Below are positions 1 to 8,700 of a DNA stretch of 25,612 nucleotides, in pieces. Numbering within the stretch: the first letter of the stretch is position 1; the number at the start of each line of letters is the position of its first letter. A program made the position numbers and the translations under genes. Below the pieces are notes generated by a model, which saw only the letters and a program-made list of their open reading frames with translations, was not told where the DNA came from and did not search any database. Origin of the DNA: Bacteroidetes bacterium UBA6661 (lineage in GTDB: Bacteria; Bacteroidota; Bacteroidia; AKYH767-A; OLB10); the NCBI GenBank assembly GCA_002455375.1, contig DKKR01000003.1:985-26596 (forward strand), read 5' to 3'.

Positions 1-28
1 CGTGGGGGTTCGAGTCCCTCCATGCGCA
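1..28 (+). tRNA. 3' end of a tRNA (isotype not determinable)
   Basis: Only the T arm and the 3' acceptor strand lie in the window. Bases 4-8 (GGGGG) and 16-20 (CCCTC) form the T stem around the loop TTCGAGT, which matches the conserved T-loop pattern. Bases 21-27 (CATGCGC) would be the 3' acceptor strand, so the missing 5' end should read about GCGCATG, and A28 is the discriminator base. CCA is not encoded. The anticodon lies outside the window; the bases before the T stem do not settle whether this is a long-variable-arm tRNA (Leu/Ser/Tyr). Confidence 0.75.
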
Positions 29-39
29 CGCAACTGATA

Positions 40-72
40 AAGCTGAAGCTGTACAGCTTCAGCTTATTTTAT
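40..72 (+). terminator. Perfect-palindrome hairpin after the tRNA, probable intrinsic terminator
   Basis: Bases 40-50 and 55-65 are exact reverse complements (11 bp) around GTAC, itself self-complementary, so 40-65 is a 26-base perfect palindrome. It is followed by a short T-rich stretch ending at 72. It lies 11 bases after the tRNA, as expected of a tRNA terminator. The U tract is short and broken by an A. The trigger factor start is only 22 bases past the end of the palindrome, so it could also act as a leader element of tig. Confidence 0.6.
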
Positions 73-87
73 GAAATAATATGTAAT

Positions 88-1437
88 ATGAATATCCAAA
101 AGGAAGACGTAGCCCCGTTAAACTCACTCATCAGAATAAAACTGACACCCGAAGATTATAAAACGGATGTAGACAGTGCTATTAAAAAATTTAAAAAATC
201 TGCTTCAATGCCGGGTTTCAGACCCGGACATGTTCCCGAAGGCATGATTAAGAAAATGTATGGCAAATCTTTTCTTGCCGATGAGATAAATAAAATTGTA
301 AGTAAATCACTTTATCAGTTTTTTCGTGATAATAATATTGCCGTACTGGGCGAACCACTTCCTAAAGAAGTAGAGAACCAAAACAATTTTGAAAACCCAA
401 GCGATTTTGAATTTTTGTTTGAAATAGGTCAGGCTCCTGTTATTAACCTCGATTTGCCTTCGCTGCCTGCTGTACATTATTATCAGATTGAAGTTGATGA
501 AAAACGCGTTGATACCTATATAGAAGATCTGCAACGCAAGCATGGAAATTTTTCAAATCCCGAAACATCTGAAGAAAGCTCCATTCTATATGGTGAGTTT
601 ATTGAGCTGAATGAAAATGAAGAGGAAAAGGAAAATGGCATTCGCAGTACAACCACATTGGCTATTAATCTTGTTAAAGACGAAACGTCAAAGGCAAAAC
701 TTATTGGTCTGAAGAAAGAGGATGAAGTGACACTTGACCTGATGAAAGCCATGCAGGATGTAACGGAAGTTGCTTATATGTTACGCGTTGAAAAAGAAAC
801 AGCACAACAAATTACATCTCTGTTTAAATACAAGATTGCATCAATAAATAAAGTTGAAAAAATAGAAGTAGGACAGGAGCTTTTTGATAAAGTTTTTGGA
901 GAAAATGCAGTCACCTCAGTTGATGATTTCCGCAGTAAAGTAAAAGAAGATATTGCAGCAATGTTTGCACGCGAGTCAATGCATAAATTTAACCATGATG
1001 TTGAAGATGCACTGCTGCACCATTTGAATATTTCATTGCCTGACGACTTTTTGAAGCGCTGGATAATGGAAGTTAACGAAAAGCCTCTCACACCTGAGCA
1101 AATAGAGCAGGATTATCCTGCATATTCGCGACAGATGAAATGGAAGATGATAGAAGGTAAGCTGATTAACGACCTTCAGTTGACTGCCGATGAGCATGAA
1201 ATGGCTGAGTATGCAACTGCTGTTATTATGCAACAGTTCGGACAGTATCAGTTAGGCCCGGATATGATTGCAGATTTTGCAAAGCGCTATCTTCAAACAG
1301 AAGAAAACAGAAATAAAGCTGATGAAGCAGTAAAAAGCAGAAAAGTTTTTGATTATCTGAACCAAAATGTCAGCAAAGACGTTAAAGTTGTAAGTTACGA
1401 TGAGTTTGTTACTATCGTTAAAGAACATAAACATTAA
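88..1437 (+). CDS. tig: Trigger factor (ribosome-associated chaperone)
   Basis: This is trigger factor, 449 aa, which binds at the ribosomal exit tunnel and protects nascent chains; the family also has a peptidyl-prolyl isomerase domain. The N-terminal ribosome-binding signature GFRPGHVP is seen at residues 43-50, as in the E. coli protein. A middle region (about 150-265) occupies the FKBP-like domain position and is diverged, as is common in this phylum. The rest is a long, charged, helical C-terminal chaperone domain. The frame is open back to base 22, but ATG 88 is chosen because it begins at the conserved N terminus and the upstream part overlaps the tRNA and hairpin. No clear Shine-Dalgarno site is seen. 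clpP follows after 22 bases; the tig-clpP-clpX order is widespread in bacteria. Confidence 0.95.
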   Translation: MNIQKEDVAPLNSLIRIKLTPEDYKTDVDSAIKKFKKSASMPGFRPGHVPEGMIKKMYGKSFLADEINKIVSKSLYQFFRDNNIAVLGEPLPKEVENQNNFENPSDFEFLFEIGQAPVINLDLPSLPAVHYYQIEVDEKRVDTYIEDLQRKHGNFSNPETSEESSILYGEFIELNENEEEKENGIRSTTTLAINLVKDETSKAKLIGLKKEDEVTLDLMKAMQDVTEVAYMLRVEKETAQQITSLFKYKIASINKVEKIEVGQELFDKVFGENAVTSVDDFRSKVKEDIAAMFARESMHKFNHDVEDALLHHLNISLPDDFLKRWIMEVNEKPLTPEQIEQDYPAYSRQMKWKMIEGKLINDLQLTADEHEMAEYATAVIMQQFGQYQLGPDMIADFAKRYLQTEENRNKADEAVKSRKVFDYLNQNVSKDVKVVSYDEFVTIVKEHKH

Positions 1438-1450
1438 TAAATAATCAACC

Positions 1451-1454
1451 GGAG
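1451..1454 (+). promoter_or_regulatory. Ribosome binding site of clpP
   Basis: GGAG lies 5 bases before the ATG at 1460. It is one of the few Shine-Dalgarno-like sites in this window and supports that start. Confidence 0.5.
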
Positions 1455-1459
1455 TCAAT

Positions 1460-2158
1460 ATGAATTTTAAAAACGAATTTTTTAAATATGCCACCAGGCA
1501 TCATGGCATCAACAGTACGGCCGTAGGTCATTACATTGAATCTGCTGTTCGTGCAGAAGGATATATTTCACCAACAATCATTGAAGAGCGTCAGATGAAT
1601 GTTGCCAGCATGGATGTTTTTTCAAGACTGATGATGGACAGAATCATTTTTTTGGGAGTGCCTATTAATGATTATGTTGCCAACATTGTACAGGCACAGT
1701 TGTTGTTTCTTGAATCAACAGATGCTAAAAAAGATATTCAGATTTATATGAATAGTCCCGGAGGCTCTGTTTATGCAGGTTTAGGAATTTACGATACGAT
1801 GCAATATATTAATCCCGATGTGGCAACTATTTGTACCGGAATGGCAGCTTCTATGGCAGCCGTGTTGTTGTGTGCCGGTGCCAAAGGTAAACGTACTGCG
1901 CTCAAACATGCACGCGTGATGATTCATCAGCCAATGGGTGGTGCAGAAGGACAGGCATCAGATATTGAGATAACCGCTCGCGAAATTCAGAAATTGAAGA
2001 AAGAACTTTATGAGATTATAGCTTCTCACAGCGGTAAAGATTACGATACAGTATGGAAAGACTCTGATCGTGATTACTGGATGACAGCCGGAGAAGCAAA
2101 AGATTATGGGATGATTGATGAGGTGTTGGTAAGAAATAAGGCAACAACAGATAAGTAA
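1460..2158 (+). CDS. clpP: ATP-dependent Clp protease, proteolytic subunit ClpP
   Basis: This serine peptidase (family S14) forms the double-heptamer chamber that degrades substrates unfolded by ClpX. It is 232 aa. The catalytic triad is visible: Ser131 in GMAASMAA, His156 in MIHQPMGG and Asp205 in DSDRDYW, with the same spacing as in E. coli ClpP. The oxyanion-region motif NSPGGSV is at 98-104. About 35 residues precede the core, consistent with a short propeptide. It sits between tig and clpX with small gaps and is probably co-transcribed with both. Confidence 0.97.
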   Translation: MNFKNEFFKYATRHHGINSTAVGHYIESAVRAEGYISPTIIEERQMNVASMDVFSRLMMDRIIFLGVPINDYVANIVQAQLLFLESTDAKKDIQIYMNSPGGSVYAGLGIYDTMQYINPDVATICTGMAASMAAVLLCAGAKGKRTALKHARVMIHQPMGGAEGQASDIEITAREIQKLKKELYEIIASHSGKDYDTVWKDSDRDYWMTAGEAKDYGMIDEVLVRNKATTDK

Positions 2159-2178
2159 TAAAGAAAGAGTAAAGCAAG

Positions 2179-3417
2179 TTGAAAAAGCAAAACGAAGTAA
2201 AGTGTTCTTTTTGTGGCAGAGATAAAAGTGCTACACAGGTTCTCATTGCAGGACTTAACGGTCACATCTGTGATCAGTGTGTGACACAGGCTGTAGAAAT
2301 AATTTCTCAGGAATCTGCAGATCAGCAGAAATCTAAAATCAGTTCTTCATTTACCTTGCTTAAGCCTGCAGAGATCAAGAAGCACCTTGATGATTATGTT
2401 ATTGGTCAGGATTATGCAAAGAAGGTGATGAGTGTTGCTGTTTACAATCACTTTAAAAGAATTTCCGGTGTTGGCAAAAAAGACAATGATGTAGAGATTG
2501 AAAAATCGAATATCATTATGGTGGGAGAAACCGGAACAGGAAAAACTTTGTTGGCACGCACCATTGCAAAAATATTAAAAGTGCCTTTTTGTATTGCCGA
2601 TGCTACAGTCTTAACAGAGGCAGGTTACGTAGGTGAAGATGTAGAAAGCGTATTGACACGATTGCTGCAGGCAGCCGATTATAATGTTGCAGCTGCAGAG
2701 CATGGCATTGTGTATATTGATGAAATTGATAAAATATCACGCAAGAGCGACAACCCTTCCATTACCCGTGATGTGAGTGGTGAAGGCGTACAGCAGGCTT
2801 TGCTCAAAATGCTGGAGAACACCATCATTAATGTTCCACCACAAGGCGGCCGCAAGCATCCTGACCAGAAAATGATTCCGGTTAACACGCAGAATATTCT
2901 GTTTATCTGCGGAGGTGCTTTTGATGGTATTGAAAAGATTATTGAACGCAGACTGCAATCGCAGTCTATCGGATATAGTGCACATCGCAATCAGGATATA
3001 TTTGATAAAGGTAATCTTTATCAGTATGTTTCTCCTGCCGATTTCAAAAAGTATGGGCTTATTCCGGAACTGATTGGCCGACTTCCTGCAATTTCATATC
3101 TGCAACCATTAGACAGGGCAGCATTAAGAAGTATTCTCACTGAGCCTAAAAATGCACTGATAAAACAATATCAGAAACTGTTTGAGCCCGAAGGTATTCA
3201 ATTAAAATTTGATGACAACGTGTTGGATTTTATTGTGGACAAAGCCATAGAGTTTAAGCTGGGTGCGCGTGGGCTACGCTCCATCTGCGAAACCATCATG
3301 CTGGATTTGATGTATGAATTGCCGCAGGTAAAGAACAAAAAAGAACATACCGTAACATTGGAATATGCCCGAGAAAAAATAGACAAATCAAACTTAGGTA
3401 ATCTGAAAGTTGCCTGA
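2179..3417 (+). CDS. clpX: ATP-dependent Clp protease, ATP-binding subunit ClpX
   Basis: This AAA+ unfoldase feeds substrates to ClpP; it is 412 aa. The N-terminal zinc-binding domain has Cys9, Cys12, Cys31 and Cys34. Walker A is GETGTGKT (116-123), the pore loop GYVG is at 149-152, Walker B IVYIDEID is at 177-184, the RKH loop is at 225-227 and sensor 2 is in GARGLRS. The ClpP-docking loop reads IGY (264-266) instead of the IGF of E. coli. The start is TTG: an in-frame TAA ends two codons earlier, and the next in-frame Met is residue 84, beyond the zinc domain. It follows clpP after 20 bases and is the last gene of the operon. Confidence 0.97.
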   Translation: MKKQNEVKCSFCGRDKSATQVLIAGLNGHICDQCVTQAVEIISQESADQQKSKISSSFTLLKPAEIKKHLDDYVIGQDYAKKVMSVAVYNHFKRISGVGKKDNDVEIEKSNIIMVGETGTGKTLLARTIAKILKVPFCIADATVLTEAGYVGEDVESVLTRLLQAADYNVAAAEHGIVYIDEIDKISRKSDNPSITRDVSGEGVQQALLKMLENTIINVPPQGGRKHPDQKMIPVNTQNILFICGGAFDGIEKIIERRLQSQSIGYSAHRNQDIFDKGNLYQYVSPADFKKYGLIPELIGRLPAISYLQPLDRAALRSILTEPKNALIKQYQKLFEPEGIQLKFDDNVLDFIVDKAIEFKLGARGLRSICETIMLDLMYELPQVKNKKEHTVTLEYAREKIDKSNLGNLKVA

Positions 3418-3445
3418 GTAATAGTTGAAAACAGAATTTTGTTTG

Positions 3446-3481
3446 AATCCGGATTGAAAAAGAATTCGGATTTTTTGTTTT
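3446..3481 (+). terminator. Intrinsic terminator of tig-clpP-clpX
   Basis: The arms AATCCGGATT (3446-3455) and AATTCGGATT (3463-3472) pair over 10 bp with one G-T wobble, around a 7-base loop. A T-rich tail (TTTTGTTTT) runs to 3481. It lies 28 bases past the clpX stop. On the minus strand it also lies downstream of purS, but the tail there is much poorer in T. Confidence 0.85.
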
Positions 3482-3515
3482 AAAGAAAAGGCGATTTGCT
3501 TTATTTGAAAAAAAC

Positions 3516-3767
3516 TCAGGCTTCTGTCAATTCAAACTCATAAAACTCCATAATAGGATTGGAGAGGAGTTTTTTACAGGCTTCATCAACCTTTGCTTGT
3601 GCATCTTTTTTATCTGTAGCCTCAACTTCGCAGGTAATGTGCTTGCCAATTCTCACGTTGGTAATCATGGGTAAGTTAATGTTGTGCATACTGGCAGAAA
3701 CGGTTTTTCCTTGTGGGTCTAATAATGCTTTATGTGGCATTACTTTGATGTGAGCTAAGAATTTCAT
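3516..3767 (-). CDS. purS: Phosphoribosylformylglycinamidine synthase subunit PurS
   Basis: This small subunit (83 aa) belongs to FGAM synthase, which acts in de novo purine synthesis; PurS bridges PurL and PurQ in multi-subunit forms of the enzyme. The family pattern is clear: an N-terminal beta strand, then ALLDPQGKTV at 14-23, INLPMITNVRIGKHI in the middle, and a helix with ACKKLLSNP towards the end. The length is normal for the family. No purL or purQ lies nearby, so the partners must be elsewhere. It follows pssA on the same strand after 9 bases and is probably transcribed with it. The two genes have no obvious functional link. Confidence 0.9.
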   Translation of the reverse strand: MKFLAHIKVMPHKALLDPQGKTVSASMHNINLPMITNVRIGKHITCEVEATDKKDAQAKVDEACKKLLSNPIMEFYEFELTEA

Positions 3768-3776
3768 TGCAATGAA

Positions 3777-4538
3777 TTATGTAGTGGTACTGTTTTTTAT
3801 TACCGACAAAAGTACGTACAAAATAACAATCAGTGGCAAGGCTCCGATTTTAAAAACCAACAATAAAATGGCAGCTGATGCAAGGAGCAGGTAAGGGAAA
3901 AAATTTTCTCTGAAACTAAAATTCTTGAATTTTAAAGAAAACAAGGGTATTTCTGCAATGAGCAGCCATGACATGGTTAAAATAAAAATAATATAAGCCA
4001 CCGGATGTTGAAATAGCATGTAAACCGCCATTTCCATCCAATTGTTGTTTTGCGTAGTACTATTGACTAAATAATTTGAAATCAAGGTAGGAAAAGCTGC
4101 AATGGCAAGGGCGTTGGCCGGTGTAGGCAATCCGATAAAGCTGTTGGTTTGGCGCGTATCATTATTGAACTTGGCTAAACGCACTGCTGAAAAAACAGCC
4201 AGCAACAGAGGAAGCCAGGGTAAAATCAACTCCGGAAACGGCATTGCTGCATTGGTATGCTGCTGCGGGTTGACTACAATAAAAAGTTGCATCATCAGTA
4301 TAGCAGGTAATACCCCAAAAGTGACTACATCAGCCAGCGAATCGAGGTCTTTGCCAATGGCAGAGTATGCTTTGAGGCTACGGGCAGCAAAACCATCTAA
4401 GAAATCGAATACTGCTGCCAGCAGTATCATCCACCCTGCACCGGTAATATGGCCGGTAAAACAAAATACAATGCCCACACATCCACTTAGCAAATTCAGA
4501 CAAGTGATGAAGTTGGGAATATGTTGTTTAAGAGACAT
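3777..4538 (-). CDS. pssA: CDP-diacylglycerol--serine O-phosphatidyltransferase
   Basis: This integral membrane enzyme makes phosphatidylserine from CDP-diacylglycerol and serine, the first step towards phosphatidylethanolamine. The CDP-alcohol phosphatidyltransferase signature DxxDGxxAR(x8)GxxxDxxxD is complete: Asp45, Asp48, Gly49, Ala52, Arg53, Gly62, Asp66 and Asp70. About seven hydrophobic segments are visible across its 253 aa. The N-terminal IPNFITCLNLLSGC is typical of PssA and favours serine over glycerol-phosphate as the acceptor. It is the first gene of a minus-strand pair with purS. No phosphatidylserine decarboxylase gene is in the window. Confidence 0.92.
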   Translation of the reverse strand: MSLKQHIPNFITCLNLLSGCVGIVFCFTGHITGAGWMILLAAVFDFLDGFAARSLKAYSAIGKDLDSLADVVTFGVLPAILMMQLFIVVNPQQHTNAAMPFPELILPWLPLLLAVFSAVRLAKFNNDTRQTNSFIGLPTPANALAIAAFPTLISNYLVNSTTQNNNWMEMAVYMLFQHPVAYIIFILTMSWLLIAEIPLFSLKFKNFSFRENFFPYLLLASAAILLLVFKIGALPLIVILYVLLSVIKNSTTT

Positions 4539-4605
4539 TATTTTTGTTGATGTTGATATGTTGGAAAATTACCATTTGATGTGCTTTTATTTAATTGGAT
4601 TGCTG

Positions 4606-4613
4606 TAAATTTG
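4606..4613 (+). promoter_or_regulatory. Possible -7 promoter element upstream of the PorV-family gene
   Basis: TAAATTTG matches the Bacteroidota -7 consensus TAnnTTTG exactly. No well-spaced -33 TTG was found, and it would leave a leader of about 95 bases. It lies in the 177-base gap between the divergent pssA and PorV-family genes. Confidence 0.3.
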
Positions 4614-4715
4614 GGTGTAAATATTAAAAGGATTTTTATATTCAGTCATGCTTGACAAAGAAAGAAATAAATTTCGTCATTTGTCGTTGGAAATAAATAT
4701 CCAAATCGTTAATTT

Positions 4716-5789
4716 ATGAGAAAAATAACCCTGTCATGGTTTTTTATAATAGCTTGTTTTGCATCTCTGGCACAGACAGCTCCAAAATACAGTAATGAGT
4801 TTTTAAACCTTGGCGTTGGTGGCAGGGCATTGGGCATGGGCGGGGCACAGGTTTCGCAGGTCAATGATGTAACAGCAGGTTATTGGAATCCTGCCGGGTT
4901 GGTACGTTCCCGTGGCGACATTCAGTTGGCATTTATGCATAATGAATATTTTGCAGGTATTGCCAAGTACGACTACTTAGCGTTGACAGCACCTATTGAC
5001 ACTATGCGACACATTGGATTTTCTGTCCTTCGTTTTGGTATTGACGATATTGCCAACACCATTGATCTGAAAGATAACGATGGAAATATTGATTACAATC
5101 GTGTTACAGGATTTTCTGCTGCCGACTATGCATTTTTAGTTTCTTATGCCAGTAAAAGCGCAATCAACGGATTAGATTACGGAGCTAATTTTAAAATCAT
5201 ACATCGCAAAGTAGGCGACTTCGCAAAGGCCTGGGGTTTTGGTCTCGATGCAGGCATTCAATATCAGGCAGGCAACTGGCGGACAGGTGCAATGTTGAAA
5301 GATGTTACTTCAACCTTTAATGCATGGAGCTATACGCTGAACGATCGTACCAAAGAAGTCTTTATTCAGACAGGTAATGAAATTCCTGAAAATGGATTGG
5401 AGCTAACGCTGCCACGACTGATTCTTGGTGTTTCACGTCAGCTAAATATCAGGAAGTTTACTATCACACCTGCATTGGATCTGGAGACAACCTTCGATGG
5501 TAAAAGAAACACCTTGGTTAAAACAAATTTTGCAAGCATAGACCCGAGAATTGGTATTGAAGGCGGCTATAATAATCTTGTTTATGTGCGTGCAGGCGTG
5601 AGCAACTTTCAACAGGTAACTAATATAGACGGAAAAAAGACAACTACTGTTCAACCGAATATTGGTGTTGGAATTAAATTGCGTAATCTGGCCATTGACT
5701 ATGCACTAACAAATATTGGAAACAATAATTATCTTTATTCAAATGTATTTTCATTGCGATTGACGGTCAATAAACTGAAAAAGACATGA
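4716..5789 (+). CDS. PorV/PorQ-family outer-membrane beta-barrel protein
   Basis: The protein has 357 aa with a signal peptide (about residues 1-20, cleaved near SLA-Q). The first part of the mature protein holds the family motif NEFLNLGVGGRALGMGGAQ (27-45), followed by VNDVTAGYWNPAGL. The rest consists of alternating amphipathic strands rich in aromatic residues, ending in a strand-like FSLRLTVN, as in a FadL/PorV-type barrel. In the T9SS, PorV carries cargo to the PorU sortase and PorQ helps attachment. This sequence is of the broader PorV/PorQ family rather than clearly the canonical PorV, so no symbol is given. Its stop overlaps the start of the following PorU-like gene by 4 bases (ATGA), suggesting translational coupling and a shared task. 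Confidence 0.85.
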   Translation: MRKITLSWFFIIACFASLAQTAPKYSNEFLNLGVGGRALGMGGAQVSQVNDVTAGYWNPAGLVRSRGDIQLAFMHNEYFAGIAKYDYLALTAPIDTMRHIGFSVLRFGIDDIANTIDLKDNDGNIDYNRVTGFSAADYAFLVSYASKSAINGLDYGANFKIIHRKVGDFAKAWGFGLDAGIQYQAGNWRTGAMLKDVTSTFNAWSYTLNDRTKEVFIQTGNEIPENGLELTLPRLILGVSRQLNIRKFTITPALDLETTFDGKRNTLVKTNFASIDPRIGIEGGYNNLVYVRAGVSNFQQVTNIDGKKTTTVQPNIGVGIKLRNLAIDYALTNIGNNNYLYSNVFSLRLTVNKLKKT

Positions 5790-8700
5790 GAAAACTTTAC
5801 GCAATAATTATTTTATTTCTTCTTCCTGTTTTAAGTTTCGCTCAATTTTCGAACAGTTGGATTAATTTTAACGGAGCATCACCTTATTCAGCACAGCAAT
5901 ATTTCAAAATTAAAGTCTGGAAACAGGGCATTTACCGTCTTGATTACAATTTGCTGCAACAGGCAGGTTTTCCTGTTGGAATGAACCCTAATCAGTTTCA
6001 GATTTTTAATAATGGTCATGAGCAGTATATTTATGTTGAAGGTGCTCAGGATAATTCATTTGATCCATCGGATTTTATTGAGTTTTATGGAAAGCCAAAT
6101 AATGGTTCGGCAGATCAGGAACTGTATGATAATCCGGCTGACCAATTGAATCCCGACTATAGCTTGTTTTGCGACACAGCAGTTTATTTTCTTACTGCAG
6201 CTATTTTACCCGGCACACCGGTGAAAAGAATGATTATGGAGACCGATGTGAATTTTTCACTTTACCTACCTGAGAATTATATTACAAAAACTTTCAAAAG
6301 AAATTATACATCAAAATATCTGAAAGGCGATTCGCAGGGAGATATAGACCCTTCGTATAATGGCCCTGAAGGATTTTCAGGTAACACCTTTGCCACTGCC
6401 ACACCTGCAGATAATTTTTCACTACCCAATGTTTCTACATTTGCTACTGCGCCAATCCCAAGTGCGGATGTTAGAATGGTTAATGCCAACTATGATGGCC
6501 ATTTTCATACATTTAATGTTGAATTCAACGGCAACACTATTTTTACTGACAACACCATTTTTGGCTACGGACGACATGATTATAATTTTAATATTCCTAT
6601 TGCATCTTTGCCTTTATCAAACAGTGTGGTGTTTAGTGGCCTAGCAAATTCCGGTGGAACAAACCTTATGTCTGTTACCTATTTTAAACTTCAGTATCCA
6701 CATGCAAATTCTTTTAACGGTGAGTTAGAGCCTTTTCAGTTTTTTTCTGTCAGCAACGGTGGCAGCAAAGCAAGAGTAGATTTCACGGACTTTCTGAACA
6801 GCGACAATTCTACTCGTTTCATTTATGTGATTTCAGGTGATACAGTTTCTAAAGTAACAACAGTAAGGACAGGAAATTTGCTTCAGGCTTTAATTCCTGT
6901 TAATGGTGGAGAAAAGAATTGCTTGCTTACACCGGTATCTGCACATTATTCTTCTGTAGCTGATTTTTATTTGTCACCGGAAAACAGCGACCCCGATCCG
7001 CAGAAGTTTGCACGTTTTATAAACTACAGTTACAATCAGCCACAGTACGATTATTTAATTGTCTCACATAAAAAATTATGGAGCGAAGCAGAGAATTATC
7101 GCAACTTCAGAACGCAGACAGGATATAATCCATTGCTCGTTGATATTGATGAATTGTATGATCAGTTTGCTTTTGGAATTTACAAACATCCTTTGGCAAT
7201 AAAAAACTTCTGTCGTTTTGCTATCACTGCATTTAATAATAAACCTGATTACCTGTTGTTGTTGGGTAAGGCAGTATATCCTGAAGAGGTTAGAGTAAAT
7301 CCAACAGCCGATCAGCTATGTTTGGTCCCTACTTATGGCAACCCGCCATCAGACTTTATGTTCAGCAATAAAATTGTTGACACCACCTATGTGCCACGAC
7401 TTGCCACTGGAAGAATTGCAGCACAGAATGTTACTGATGTTACTAACTACCTTGAAAAGGCACAGGCACATGAGGCTGCAAGACAAAACTGTCCTGACGA
7501 TTGGCTAAAACATGTGTTGCATTTTATTGGAGGAAATAATGGTTTTGAGCAACAAAGTATCAAAGCTTTTATGGATCAGAATGAAGCAGCCATTAGAGAT
7601 ACTTCAATGGGATGTACAGTTACAAACTATTATAAAATATCTACTGACCCGATAGAGTATATTCAGGCAATAGAATTACAAGCACGAATAGATAGTGGTG
7701 TAAGCATTATGACATTTTTTGGCCATGCAGCAGGGTCAACTTTTGATATTGCAACAGATATTCCACAGAACTGGCACAACACCGGACGTTATCCTGTAGT
7801 GTTTGCTCAATCATGTAATGTGGGTGATATTTATTCGCCTTCAAGATTGCTGAACGAAGATTTTGTTCTGCTTCCGCAAAAAGGATCAGTAGGATTTTTA
7901 GCAAAGCCCCGACTGGGAAATATTCAGGAGTTGGGAGAATATTCTGTACAACTGTATCGCAATGTGGCATACAGAGATTATGATAAACCTATAGGTATGG
8001 CAATAAAACATGCATTGGATTCCATGATACAAACTTATTATGCGAATAATGGAATGGTTTATAAATCTACTGCATTAGGTATGTTGTGGCATGGTGATCC
8101 CGGATTGCGATTAGCACCTTCATTGCAACCCGACTATGCAGTTTCGCAGCCATCAATAACATTTCAACCTACAGAAGTTACTTCAGAACTTACCGATTTC
8201 AAAATGAATATTGCTATCAGCAATTTTGGTAAAGCCACTAAAGATTCTGTTTCAGTACATGTAGTGCGAAAATTTCCTGACAACAGCACAGTAGTTATTG
8301 ATACATTGATTCCTTACATACCCTATAAAGACACCTTGCAACTCACAATGAATGTTGAAGTAAATAAAGGAACAGGACTGAATTATTTTGATGTGTTTGT
8401 TGATTATGCTGGCACTATTACCGAGTGTAATGAATTTAATAACAGAGTACTCAATGTGCCTTTGCAAATAATTTCTACTGATATCACTCCCGTGTATCCA
8501 TTTAAATATGCTATTGTCCCTGACCCTTCAGTAATCTTAAAAGCAACAACAGACAATATTTATGCAGCACAGAAAACTTATCGTTTTGAGTTAGATACAA
8601 CCGATGCTTTTAACTCTCCATTTTTAAGATTCAAAACGTTTACACAAACCGGAGGCATCGTTAAATGGCCATTACCATTTACATGCGACAGTGGAAGAGT

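Noticed and set aside
22..87. Upstream extension of the trigger factor frame
   Set aside because: It overlaps the tRNA 3' end and the hairpin, and the family N terminus begins at ATG 88.
4102..4608. 168-codon open frame on the plus strand across pssA
   Set aside because: It is antisense to the complete CDP-alcohol phosphatidyltransferase motif of pssA and has no recognisable domain of its own.
4650..4690. TTGACA in the pssA/PorV-family gap as a classical -35 box
   Set aside because: No -10 box follows at 16-18 bases, and Bacteroidota promoters do not use this element.
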